Assembly: GCA_937900565.1 (NCBI GenBank)
Contig: CALCFG010000109.1
Span: forward strand, 1-14,041
Direction of reading: 5' to 3'
Source: an uncultured Erysipelotrichaceae bacterium
Lineage (GTDB): Bacteria; Bacillota_I; Bacilli_A; Erysipelotrichales; Erysipelotrichaceae
Length of the DNA: 14,041 nucleotides
Shown here: in pieces, positions 6,726 to 13,889 of the stretch
Layout: each line of letters begins with the position of its first letter
Position numbering within the stretch: position 1 is the stretch's first letter
Translations under genes and position numbers: made by a program
The notes under the pieces: generated by a model
The model's input: only the letters and a program-made list of their open reading frames with translations
Database searches by the model: none
What the model was told of the DNA's origin: nothing

Positions 6726-7608
6726 ATGTTCAGAATAAAGCGATTTATTTTATTTATTATGAGTATGATTGTACCATTACTTGTGATTGCTTTGTGTTCG
6801 CTTGCTACTCCTGCCAGTGAATCAATTTATTTAGCTGATTATGTACTTCTTTTTGACCAAAAATCCCTTAAAGGTAGTTATTTGGATTTAATCAGTATTG
6901 ATCAAAATGGGCAAGAATATTCAAGTAGATTTAAAGATTCATTATCGATGGAAAGTATTGCTTTTGATGATTATATTGCGCTTGTTAAAGGCGATAATTT
7001 TTATCTTATGGATATAAATAATAACCAAATGATTCGTATTAAAACTAAAGGCAGCGTGGATAGTGTGATAATAGTGAATAATAATGTCTATTTTGCATTC
7101 CAAGATCCAAATTTTAATGGGTGGCGTAGCCAACAAGTATGTCAATTAACATTAAGTGATACAACTACTTATGATAAAAATGATTATACTTGCACTGATG
7201 GCTATATTAAAGAAAATGAAACGCGGTTTTCTATTCTTAAAACAATCATTAGTGAAAATGATTTATCACAAATTAATGAAAATGATTACGTATCGTATCT
7301 AATTAATGATTTCAAAGAAGAAAGTGAAACTATACTTACTTGTACGTATTGATTCAATGAATCATGCGTTAATGATTTATGACTTAGATGAAAATCTTAT
7401 GGAATCCATTGCTTTAGACTATGGTGATTATGAATCTGTTAAAATAGTTAATCATTCTAATAATGATATAGTACCAATCGAATATTTTAAGAGTGGAAAC
7501 AAACTGTTAAAATTTTTTGATATTAGAAATAATAAATTTTTAGATTATTCTTATCAATATGGTCCATCGGATCCATTAATTGCAGCGCATGTACTGTCTA
7601 AATCTTAA
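6726..7608 (+). pseudogene. Frameshifted gene for a membrane-anchored or exported protein of unknown function
   Basis: The first frame (6726-7352) starts after a good AAAGGGG site. It encodes a basic N-terminus (MFRIKRF), a hydrophobic segment to about residue 30 and a Ser/Ala-rich stretch, so it has a signal peptide or membrane anchor. There is a Cys at the end of the hydrophobic core, but no proper lipobox. A polar region follows with repeated short beta-like units (for example FYLMDINNNQMIRIKT), reminiscent of a beta-propeller-like surface protein. It stops at 7352. A second frame, one base further on, continues the same style of sequence to 7608 (LVRIDSMNHALMIYDLDENL...). Omitting one base near 7334-7342 (around CTTACTTGT) would join them into about 293 aa. 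I recognise no family. Its codon use is even more AT-rich than the flanking genes. The choices are a true decay mutation, a sequencing error, or less likely programmed frameshifting. Confidence 0.6.
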
Positions 7609-7656
7609 TAATATTCGATAAAAATAATTAGATAGAATATTTAAAGTTGAACCTAA

Positions 7657-8128
7657 ATGCTAATTCGTATCTTAGTGATGCCAATTGGCATTTTTTATGG
7701 TTTGCTCACAGTGAGTTCCATCGTTACATCATGTTTATATGGATTGGTAAGAAATGGTAAAATACACAAGAAATTAGCATGCCGGTAAGGGATTTATGGA
7801 GAATTTGTTCACATTTTTAAATAACGATAAATTCTTTTATCATTCACAGGTGTAAATAAGAATATTTATTATCAATGCATTTTTGGATTGATAAAGTTTG
7901 TAAAACGCCACCAATAGTGTATGAATCAGATTCTAGTAAGATTATTCGTAAATACCAACAATGTGGAAGGTTAAGTAAAGTTGAATTAGGGTGTAATGGA
8001 AAATATACAACCACAATTAATATGAATCTTAGGCGGTTGATTCATTTTTAGAACAATTGGCAAGTTATAAAGACAATGTGGCGTTATCCAATCGTATTTT
8101 GAGTATGTATAAGATTTTCCAAAGTTAA
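7657..8128 (+). pseudogene. Multiply broken gene remnant(s), unknown family
   Basis: Protein-like fragments lie end to end in changing frames. 7657-7788 gives a 43-aa hydrophobic peptide with a basic tail (core IGIFYGLLTVSSIVTSC, tail NGKIHKKLACR), like an N-terminal membrane anchor. 7796-7855 gives MENLFTFLNNDKFFYHSQV. 7875-8051 gives a 58-aa piece containing PPIVYESDSSKIIRKYQQCG. 8036-8128 shifts frame again to VDSFLEQLASYKDNVALSNR and ends at a stop. The last two overlap and join naturally at the LRR/VDSF boundary, consistent with a single indel near 8036. None has a convincing ribosome binding site. I read this as one decayed gene, or possibly two, for a small membrane-anchored protein. 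The family is not recognised. Confidence 0.45.
7678..7696 (+). terminator. Possible weak terminator after the frameshifted gene
   Basis: ATGCCAATTGGCAT (7678-7691) is a perfect palindrome that can form a 5-bp stem with an AATT loop, directly followed by a run of T (7691-7696). It has the layout of an intrinsic terminator, but the stem is short. It overlaps the hydrophobic remnant peptide, so only one of the two readings may matter today. Confidence 0.35.
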
Positions 8129-8347
8129 AAATATAGACTTTGCCTCGTAAAGAGCGTCTGTTTTCTTCTGTAATCTTCCCATCACTAAAATAATGTTCGG
8201 TTAGAACAAAAAATTATTAGTTATATTTAATGAATCATAAATCGAATTAATGATTACTGAATTAACCGCAAGATATTGGGAATGTATCATGATAATGTAG
8301 TAAATCAGATGACTCAACTACTTTTTCATCGTCGCACTCAATTATTT
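8129..8347. other. AT-rich non-coding stretch before pyrH
   Basis: I see no intact gene, RNA gene or riboswitch here. Two TTAATGA direct repeats (8227-8233, 8247-8253) and a 6-bp inverted repeat AATCAT/ATGATT (8233-8255) are within what AT-rich sequence gives by chance. On the minus strand a frame without start codon stays open from 8213 to 7986 and may be a second gene remnant. rpsB-tsf, the common upstream neighbours of pyrH, are not here. Confidence 0.5.
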
Positions 8348-8356
8348 TGCTATAAT
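8348..8356 (+). promoter_or_regulatory. Extended -10 promoter of pyrH
   Basis: TGCTATAAT is a perfect extended -10 (TATAAT at 8351-8356), 27 nt before the pyrH ATG at 8384. The -35 position is poor. Transcription should start near 8363, giving a leader of about 20 nt with the weak AAAGAGAGA ribosome binding site. Confidence 0.65.
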
Positions 8357-8383
8357 ATTAGAAAAAGAAAGAGAGACTTTTTA

Positions 8384-9091
8384 ATGTATAAACGTGTCTT
8401 ATTAAAATGTTCTGGTGAAGCGTTATCTGACCATGGTTCAGGATTTTCACCAGCAGTATTGGAAGAGTTAGCATTACAAGTTAAAGAAATTGTCGCTTCC
8501 GGTGTGCAATTGTGCATTGTTTGTGGCGGTGGAAATTTTATTCGTGGAAAAACCGCTAAAGAAATAGGTATTGAACGTACAACCGCAGATTATATGGGAA
8601 TGTTAGGCACTGTAATTAATGCATTGGCTATTCAGGGTGCATTGGAACGACAAGGTGTAGAAACACGCGTTCAATCTGCTATTGAAATGAAACAAGTGGC
8701 AGAACCTTATATTCTAAGAAGAGCGTTACGCCATTTGGAAAAAGGCCGTGTGGTTATTTTTGCAGCTGGTGTAGGTAGTCCATTCTTCTCAACCGATACT
8801 ACTGCAGCATTACGTGCCAGTGAAATGAAAGCCGATGTAATTTTGATGGCTAAAAATGGTACAGATGGTATTTATGATAAAGATCCAAATAAGTTTGCTG
8901 ATGCTAAACGCTTTGATACTTTGACTTATAAAGAAGTATTGGAAAAAGATTTGCAAGTAATGGATTCAACAGCAACTGCTATGTGTAATGATAATGATAT
9001 TGATTTAGTTGTTTTTAATATGAATGAAAAAGGTAATATATTAAGAGCAATTAAAGGCGAAACAATTGGAACAATAGTAAAGAGAGGATAA
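8384..9091 (+). CDS. pyrH: UMP kinase PyrH
   Basis: Bacterial UMP kinase, converting UMP to UDP with ATP, of the amino-acid-kinase fold and active as a hexamer in the cytoplasm. It has 235 aa, the normal length. Visible motifs are the N-terminal LLKCSGEAL (Lys8, Ser10-Gly11), CGGGNFIRG (47-55), the UMP-binding ADYMGMLGTVINALA (68-82), AAGVGSPFFSTDTTAALRA (127-145) and KNGTDGIYDKDP (157-168). The usual GTGNP is GVGSP here, a mild variant. The ATG at 8384 starts at the canonical MYKRVLLK; an in-frame ATG at 8276 would lie upstream of the promoter and add an atypical 36-residue extension. It is followed by frr after 4 nt, the standard pairing. Confidence 0.97.
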   Translation: MYKRVLLKCSGEALSDHGSGFSPAVLEELALQVKEIVASGVQLCIVCGGGNFIRGKTAKEIGIERTTADYMGMLGTVINALAIQGALERQGVETRVQSAIEMKQVAEPYILRRALRHLEKGRVVIFAAGVGSPFFSTDTTAALRASEMKADVILMAKNGTDGIYDKDPNKFADAKRFDTLTYKEVLEKDLQVMDSTATAMCNDNDIDLVVFNMNEKGNILRAIKGETIGTIVKRG

Positions 9092-9095
9092 ATCT

Positions 9096-9641
9096 ATGGA
9101 TGAAATTTTAATGACAATTGAAGAAAAAATGGAAAATGTGATTAATCACGTAAATAGTAATTTTGCAACGATTCGTACTGGTCGTGCTAATCCAAATTTA
9201 TTGGATCATGTGGAAGTGGATTATTATGGTAGTCCAACACCAATTAAACAAATTGCTTCCATCAGTGTTTCTGAAGGACGTACATTGGTAGTAAAACCAT
9301 ACGATCCAACAAGCTTAAAAGATATTGATAAAGCATTACAAAAAGCAGAATTAGGTATTGCACCAAATAATGATGGAACAGTAGTGCGTTTGACAATGCC
9401 TATATTAACAGAAGATACTCGTAAGAGATTATGTAAAGATGTTGCGAAGTTGGCTGAAGAAGGCAAAGTTCAAGTACGTAATTTGCGCCGTGATGGCAAC
9501 GATATGATCAAAAAAGATAAAGAATTAACGGAAGACTTAGAAAAAGATGCATTGGATCAAATGCAAAAATTAACCGATAAGTACATTAAAGAAATTGAGA
9601 CTTTACAGAAAGAAAAAGAAAAAGATGTAATGACTGTTTAG
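9096..9641 (+). CDS. frr: Ribosome recycling factor
   Basis: RRF splits post-termination ribosomes together with EF-G. The protein has 181 aa, close to the usual 185. It shows the three-helix-bundle segments: FATIRTGRANPNLLD (23-37), YYGSPTPIKQIASISV (43-58), VVKPYDP (65-71), GIAPNNDGTVVRLTMP (87-102), LTEDTRKRL (104-112) and the conserved VQVRNLRRDGND (125-136). AGAGAGG at 9081-9087 is the ribosome binding site, partly inside the end of pyrH. The last codons and the stop at 9639-9641 form the left arm and loop of a perfect terminator-like hairpin, so the end of this coding sequence doubles as a regulatory element. Confidence 0.97.
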   Translation: MDEILMTIEEKMENVINHVNSNFATIRTGRANPNLLDHVEVDYYGSPTPIKQIASISVSEGRTLVVKPYDPTSLKDIDKALQKAELGIAPNNDGTVVRLTMPILTEDTRKRLCKDVAKLAEEGKVQVRNLRRDGNDMIKKDKELTEDLEKDALDQMQKLTDKYIKEIETLQKEKEKDVMTV

Positions 9642-9658
9642 TCATTACATCTTTTTCT
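9617..9658 (+). terminator. Perfect 19-bp hairpin, intrinsic terminator or attenuator at the frr stop
   Basis: AGAAAAAGATGTAATGACT (9617-9635) is exactly complementary to AGTCATTACATCTTTTTCT (9640-9658), with the 4-nt loop GTTT. Read as a terminator it has a 12-bp core stem followed by the U-tract TTTTTCT. The A-tract on the left makes it able to act in both directions. The frr stop TAG (9639-9641) straddles the loop and right arm. The uppS ribosome binding site begins one base after the hairpin. Confidence 0.85.
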
Positions 9659-9663
9659 AAGGG
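9659..9663 (+). promoter_or_regulatory. Ribosome binding site of uppS
   Basis: AAGGG lies 7 nt before ATG 9671 and only 1 nt before an in-frame TTG at 9665, so ATG 9671 is the start. It directly abuts the hairpin, whose folding could affect ribosome access. Confidence 0.7.
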
Positions 9664-9670
9664 TTTGATT

Positions 9671-10372
9671 ATGAATTTTAAACATGTTGCAATTATAATG
9701 GATGGCAATGGTCGTTGGGCTAAAGCACATCATGAGAAAAGAACATTTGGACATAAAAAAGGTGTTGAAGTGGTACGGGAAATTGCCATTCGCGCCAATG
9801 ATTTGGGAGTAAAGGTTTTAACGTTATACGCTTTTAGTACCGAAAATTGGAAACGTCCTTTGGAAGAAGTTTCCTATTTAATGAAACTGCCATTTTATTT
9901 TTTTGAAATGTACATGAAAGAGTTAATGGAAAAAAATATTCGCATTGAAATGATAGGATCCTTTGATGAAATACCAGCAGAAACTGCGCAAGTTTTTCAT
10001 AAAGCTATCGATAAAACGAAAAACAATACGGGAATGGTATTATGTTTTGCAATGAATTATGGTAGTCAACAAGAAATTGTGCGTGGTGTGAATCTTGCAA
10101 TTCAAGATGCAAAAGAAGGTAAAATTGATCATGTGGATGTGGATAGTTTTCAAAAGTATTTATATACCAGTGAGTATCCACCAGTGGATGCTATGATAAG
10201 AACAAGTGGAGAATGCCGTATATCCAATTTCTTATTGTATCAATTAGCTTACAGTGAATTATTATTTGTCGATATTCCTTGGCCAGAATTCACGCCGGAT
10301 AAATTTGAAGCATGTTTACATGAGTTGGCGAAAAGAGATCGACGTTTTGGAGGGCTAAACGATAATGGTTAA
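9671..10372 (+). CDS. uppS: Undecaprenyl diphosphate synthase (cis-prenyltransferase)
   Basis: Adds isopentenyl diphosphate units to farnesyl diphosphate to make the C55 lipid carrier for cell-wall synthesis. It has 233 aa, slightly short of the usual 240-250. The family signatures are clear: IIMDGNGRWAK with the catalytic Asp11, FGHKKG (26-31), LYAFSTENWKRP (52-63), the prenyl-channel region LPFYFF (73-78), MIRTSGECRISNFLLYQLAYSE (175-196), and the RDRRFGG end (222-228). It heads the uppS-cdsA-dxr-rseP series seen in many Bacillota. Its end overlaps the start of cdsA by 8 nt. Confidence 0.97.
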   Translation: MNFKHVAIIMDGNGRWAKAHHEKRTFGHKKGVEVVREIAIRANDLGVKVLTLYAFSTENWKRPLEEVSYLMKLPFYFFEMYMKELMEKNIRIEMIGSFDEIPAETAQVFHKAIDKTKNNTGMVLCFAMNYGSQQEIVRGVNLAIQDAKEGKIDHVDVDSFQKYLYTSEYPPVDAMIRTSGECRISNFLLYQLAYSELLFVDIPWPEFTPDKFEACLHELAKRDRRFGGLNDNG

Positions 10373-11159
10373 ACGAATCATTACAGCACTTTTATTACTA
10401 GGATTTGCGTTGCCTTGCATGATATTTCAAGGAATGCCATTTTTAATTTTGGTATTGTTCTTTGTTGCATTGGCACTTTATGAAACGTTAAATATTTATG
10501 CGAATAAATGGCATAAAGTTTCCACATACATCATTGCTATAGCAATGATGTTAAGTGTTTTGTTTTTACCAATGGAAGTGGGTATTCCATTAGTAATTGT
10601 TGCTTGTGGTTATGTATTGTATTCAGATGAGATGAGCTCTATTGATGAAGTGTCCATTGTTTTTATGAACGCGATGATATTTATTTTGTCGGTACATAAT
10701 GTTAAAACATATGGATCAAGTACTTACGGTGCTGTTTATTTCTTAATTTTTGGTTGTTCATTGATTTGTGATACAGGTGCTTATTTTATTGGCTCTAAAT
10801 TTGGTAAACATAAGTTATGTCCTCGTTTATCTCCGAAAAAGAGTGTGGAAGGTGCCATCGGTGGATGGGGAATTGGAATTATTTATGGTTTGATTTGTGG
10901 CTATGTATTTATCAATATAATTCCAAGTGAATTAACATGGCCTTTTGTTATTGTCAGTGCGTTAATTGTTCCATTATTTAGTGAATTGGGCGACTTATAT
11001 TTTAGTAGCATTAAACGTCATGTTGGTATTAAGGATTTTGGAAATATATTTCCAGGTCATGGTGGTGGATTGGATCGCATTGATGGGTTACTATTTGGAT
11101 TAATGAGCGTTAATGGATTATTGATGTTAAGTGAATGGTTAACACGGTTAGTTATATGA
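10365..11159 (+). CDS. cdsA: Phosphatidate cytidylyltransferase (CDP-diglyceride synthase)
   Basis: Integral membrane enzyme making CDP-diacylglycerol from phosphatidic acid and CTP, the branch point of phospholipid synthesis. It has 264 aa with about seven to eight hydrophobic segments. The family signature runs over residues 214-240, from SSIKRHVGIKDF to PGHGGGLDRID, and holds all its conserved Lys, Asp and His positions. DTGAYFIGSKFGKHKL (136-151) and SPKKSVEGAIGG (156-167) are further family blocks. The ATG lies inside the end of uppS, with GGAGGG at 10349-10354 as ribosome binding site. Its stop overlaps the dxr start (ATGA at 11156-11159). Confidence 0.97.
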   Translation: MVKRIITALLLLGFALPCMIFQGMPFLILVLFFVALALYETLNIYANKWHKVSTYIIAIAMMLSVLFLPMEVGIPLVIVACGYVLYSDEMSSIDEVSIVFMNAMIFILSVHNVKTYGSSTYGAVYFLIFGCSLICDTGAYFIGSKFGKHKLCPRLSPKKSVEGAIGGWGIGIIYGLICGYVFINIIPSELTWPFVIVSALIVPLFSELGDLYFSSIKRHVGIKDFGNIFPGHGGGLDRIDGLLFGLMSVNGLLMLSEWLTRLVI

Positions 11160-12322
11160 GTAAAAAAAGAATTGTTTTATTAGGTGCCAGTGGAAGTATT
11201 GGCAGTCAAACATTGGACGTAATTCGTAAACATAGTGATCAATTTGAATTGGTTGCATTTAGTGTTGGAAAACGAGTTGAAAAAGTAGCTGATATCATTG
11301 ATGAATTTAAAGTTAATACTGTATGTGTTGGAAATAGTTGTGAATTAGTGAATCTACAAAAAGCTTATCCTAATGTTACATTTACTTATGGTGATAATGG
11401 ATTGATTGAGTTAGCTAATTTATCAAATTACGATACGTTAGTTAATGCGTTAGTAGGTTATGTTGGATTGAAACCTACCATGGCAGCGTTAGATCATGCC
11501 AAAGAAATTGCTTTAGCCAATAAAGAAACATTGGTTGTTGGTGGTGAATTGGTCATGAGAAAAGCGAAAGAAAATGGAATACCCATCGTACCAATTGATA
11601 GTGAACATAGTGCGATCTTTCAATGTTTGCAAGGTAATCGTAAAAGTGATGTAAAAAAATTATGGATTACGGCCAGCGGTGGAGCTTTCCGTAATTTAAA
11701 CAGAGATCAATTAGCGAATGTCACTGCTTCGGATGCATTAAAACATCCCAATTGGGCCATGGGGGATAAGATTACAATTGATTCTGCCACAATGGTTAAT
11801 AAAGGATTTGAAGTATTGGAAGCCCATTGGTTGTTTGATATTGACTTAGATAATATAGCGGCTGTAATGCATCCACAATCCATTGTGCATTCAATGGTTG
11901 AATATGTGGATGGTGCATTTATGGCTCAATTGGGAGTAGCGGATATGCGCTTACCTATACAATATGCGTTAACTTATCCAAATCGTTATAATTGTCCGAA
12001 TCATCAAACATTAGACTTTAGTCAAGCAATGAGCTTAAATTTTAAGCCATTAGATACTCAACGTTTTCCATTATTTAAATTAGCCATTGATATGGGTAAA
12101 AAGGGGAATATATTCCCGTGTGTATTTAATGCGGCCAATGAAGTAGTCAATAAAGCATATCGGGATGGATTAATTAACTATTATCAATTGGAAGAAATGA
12201 TTCACACAGTATGTGATAGAGCGCAAGGGGTACAATGTGTTACACTAGACACGTTGCAATCCAGTAATGATTGGGCTGTGGATATGGCAACACAATTGAT
12301 TAATAGGGAGAATAAATGTTAA
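11156..12322 (+). CDS. dxr: 1-deoxy-D-xylulose 5-phosphate reductoisomerase
   Basis: NADPH- and metal-dependent enzyme of the MEP isoprenoid pathway, turning DXP into MEP; it ultimately feeds UppS. It has 388 aa, the normal length. Visible are the nucleotide-binding LLGASGSIGSQTLD (8-21), ALANKETLVVGG (119-130), the metal ligands in PIDSEHSAIFQ (Asp148, Glu150) and ASGGAF (173-178). HPNWAMGDKITIDSATMVNKGFE (197-219) supplies His197, Asn215, Lys216 and the third metal ligand Glu219. The start is the ATG overlapping the cdsA stop; an in-frame upstream start at 11135 would only add residues before the standard N-terminus. No good ribosome binding site precedes it, so translation probably depends on coupling to cdsA. 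Confidence 0.97.
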   Translation: MSKKRIVLLGASGSIGSQTLDVIRKHSDQFELVAFSVGKRVEKVADIIDEFKVNTVCVGNSCELVNLQKAYPNVTFTYGDNGLIELANLSNYDTLVNALVGYVGLKPTMAALDHAKEIALANKETLVVGGELVMRKAKENGIPIVPIDSEHSAIFQCLQGNRKSDVKKLWITASGGAFRNLNRDQLANVTASDALKHPNWAMGDKITIDSATMVNKGFEVLEAHWLFDIDLDNIAAVMHPQSIVHSMVEYVDGAFMAQLGVADMRLPIQYALTYPNRYNCPNHQTLDFSQAMSLNFKPLDTQRFPLFKLAIDMGKKGNIFPCVFNAANEVVNKAYRDGLINYYQLEEMIHTVCDRAQGVQCVTLDTLQSSNDWAVDMATQLINRENKC

Positions 12323-13380
12323 AAACTTTTATCGTATTTGTATTAATGATTGGATTTTTAATATCCATTCATGAATTAGGGCATTTAATTGCTGCCAAAT
12401 GGGCAGGTGTTTATTGCTATGAATACAGTATTGGAATGGGACCTTTGTTATTTAAACGTAAAGGTAAGGAAACCCAATTTTCTATTCGGGCGTTACCAAT
12501 AGGTGGATATGTTGCAATGGCAGGAGAAACCGAAGATAGCCAAGAAGCGTATCCTGATATTGAGGTACCTAAAGGCCGTCACTTATTTGAAGTACCAAAA
12601 TGGAAGCAAGCCATTGTTATGGCTGCAGGTATTGTCATGAATATTATTGTAGCCTTTGTGTTCATGTATGTTGCGGTATTGGGTAACGGTGGTTATGTTG
12701 AACAAAATGGGAGTTTTGAAAATGTTGTATTGGTAGAAAATGATTCACCGGCACAACAAGCAGGATTACTTGTTGGAGATCGAATCATTGCCATTGTTGA
12801 AGATGATCAAACCATTAATCTGGAAAATGGAAAAACAATTTCTACTTATATTGATGATCAACCGTTAGAAATTATTGTTGACCGTGATGGAGAAGAAGTT
12901 AACCTTATGTTAACTCCACAATACAATCAAGAAAGTCAAAAGTATATGATTGGTATTGGTACTAATCGGGCTGAATTTGTAAAAGCGAATGCGTTCAGTG
13001 CCATTAAAGGGTCATGGATTATGGTATGCGATATATCATCTCAATTGTTCAATGCTTTAAAAGGCATGGTAACAGGTGATGGTTTAAAAAATCTTTCTGG
13101 TATTGTTGGCGTTTATCAAGCAACTGATCAAATTGTGCAAACTGGTATTGTTAATGTGTTGGTTTTCGTAGGTATGTTTTCGCTCAATCTAGCAATCTTT
13201 AATGCATTGCCATTACCAGCTTTGGATGGAGGACGTATTGTATTGCTAGGAATTGAAAAAGTTATTGGTAGACCTTTGAATAAAAAAGTTGTAAATGGGT
13301 TGGTCATGGGAAGTTTTATATTTCTAATTGGATTAACTGTTGTGATTACCTTTAAAGATATTATCGGGTTATTTAATTAG
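12316..13380 (+). CDS. rseP: Site-2 intramembrane zinc metalloprotease, RseP/RasP family
   Basis: Membrane protease that cuts substrates such as anti-sigma factors and signal-peptide remnants within the bilayer. HELGH at residues 19-23 in the first membrane segment gives the zinc-binding His19 and His23 and the catalytic Glu20. NALPLPALDGGR (296-307) holds the third ligand Asp304. RALPIGGYVAMAGE (58-71) and NLSGIVGVY (259-267) are other family blocks. One PDZ-like domain lies at about 130-205 between the first and last membrane segments. At 354 aa it is at the short end; many Bacillota members have about 420. The start overlaps the end of dxr by 7 nt and has GGGAG at 12306-12310. Substrates cannot be inferred here, as no anti-sigma gene is in the window. 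Confidence 0.95.
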   Translation: MLKTFIVFVLMIGFLISIHELGHLIAAKWAGVYCYEYSIGMGPLLFKRKGKETQFSIRALPIGGYVAMAGETEDSQEAYPDIEVPKGRHLFEVPKWKQAIVMAAGIVMNIIVAFVFMYVAVLGNGGYVEQNGSFENVVLVENDSPAQQAGLLVGDRIIAIVEDDQTINLENGKTISTYIDDQPLEIIVDRDGEEVNLMLTPQYNQESQKYMIGIGTNRAEFVKANAFSAIKGSWIMVCDISSQLFNALKGMVTGDGLKNLSGIVGVYQATDQIVQTGIVNVLVFVGMFSLNLAIFNALPLPALDGGRIVLLGIEKVIGRPLNKKVVNGLVMGSFIFLIGLTVVITFKDIIGLFN

Positions 13381-13387
13381 GAAGGAA
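13381..13387 (+). promoter_or_regulatory. Ribosome binding site of the COG2426 gene
   Basis: GAAGGAA begins right after the rseP stop and is 7 nt from ATG 13395. It is too close to an in-frame TTG at 13389, so the start is placed at 13395. Confidence 0.65.
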
Positions 13388-13394
13388 ATTGTTA

Positions 13395-13877
13395 ATGTTA
13401 AATAAGTATTTAATTATTGCGTTGATTTCAATGGTACCATTGATTGAATTAAGAGGTGCTGTACCAATTGCTGTAACAATGGGTTTGCCGATGGTGCCAA
13501 GTTTTATTATTGCTGTATTATTTAATATGCTACCAGTACCATTTATCTATTTCTTCGCAAGAAAAGTTTTACTTTGGGGTAAAGATAAACCAATCATTGG
13601 AAAATTTTTTTCGTGGTGCTTAGAAAAAGGTGAAAAAGGTGGTAGAAAATTACAAGAAACTGCTGGAAATGGATTATTTTGGGCACTGTTTATCTTTGTA
13701 GGTATCCCATTACCCGGAACGGGTGCATGGACTGGGACGCTAGCAGCATCTATTTTAGATATAGGATTTAAAAAAAGTAGTATTGCAGTAATGGCTGGCG
13801 TGTGTCTAGCAGGACTTATCATGTTAGCCGCAAGCCAAGGATTATTGGGAGTATTTAACGCCATTTTTGGAATATAG
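13395..13877 (+). CDS. COG2426 small membrane protein (annotated as small multidrug export protein)
   Basis: A 160-aa integral membrane protein with hydrophobic segments at about residues 4-30, 34-58, 94-120 and 128-158. The family hallmarks are PLIELRGAVPIA (15-26), NMLPVP (44-49) and GIPLPGTGAWTG (103-114). They match PF06695, the family often labelled 'small multidrug export protein'; direct proof of drug transport is thin. A basic, Lys/Gly-rich cytoplasmic loop lies at about 61-92. It starts 14 nt after rseP and ends 12 nt before galE, so it is probably co-transcribed with both. Confidence 0.85.
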   Translation: MLNKYLIIALISMVPLIELRGAVPIAVTMGLPMVPSFIIAVLFNMLPVPFIYFFARKVLLWGKDKPIIGKFFSWCLEKGEKGGRKLQETAGNGLFWALFIFVGIPLPGTGAWTGTLAASILDIGFKKSSIAVMAGVCLAGLIMLAASQGLLGVFNAIFGI

Positions 13878-13881
13878 GAGG
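13876..13881 (+). promoter_or_regulatory. Ribosome binding site of galE
   Basis: A perfect AGGAGG overlaps the stop of the upstream gene and sits 8 nt before ATG 13890. A GTG at 13887 in the same frame is 5 nt away and would add a single residue; ATG is preferred. Confidence 0.75.
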
Positions 13882-13889
13882 ATTAAGTG

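Noticed and set aside
6726..6830. Lipoprotein signal in the broken membrane-anchored gene
   Set aside because: The Cys is preceded by Ile-Ala-Leu, not the small residue required before the lipobox cysteine. I call only a membrane anchor or signal peptide.
7610..7641. Inverted repeat AATATTC/GAATATT just after the frameshifted gene
   Set aside because: Seven A/T-rich pairs across an 18-nt loop with no T-tract is too weak for a terminator and is expected by chance in this DNA.
8139..8158. AGAC...GTCT and CTTT...AAAG nested pairing before pyrH
   Set aside because: Short interrupted stems without a following T-run. Not convincing as a terminator, riboswitch or T-box, and no T-box motif is present.
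8276..8383. N-terminal extension of pyrH from an upstream in-frame ATG
   Set aside because: It would start upstream of the extended -10 promoter and adds 36 atypical residues. ATG 8384 gives the canonical UMP kinase N-terminus.
9224..9466. Open minus-strand frame inside frr
   Set aside because: It lies fully inside a strongly conserved gene, has no ribosome binding site and shows no family motif. It is a codon-bias shadow.
13547..13864. 105-aa minus-strand frame opposite the COG2426 gene
   Set aside because: The plus-strand gene carries clear family motifs and a good ribosome binding site. The antisense reading is low-complexity and has no start signal.
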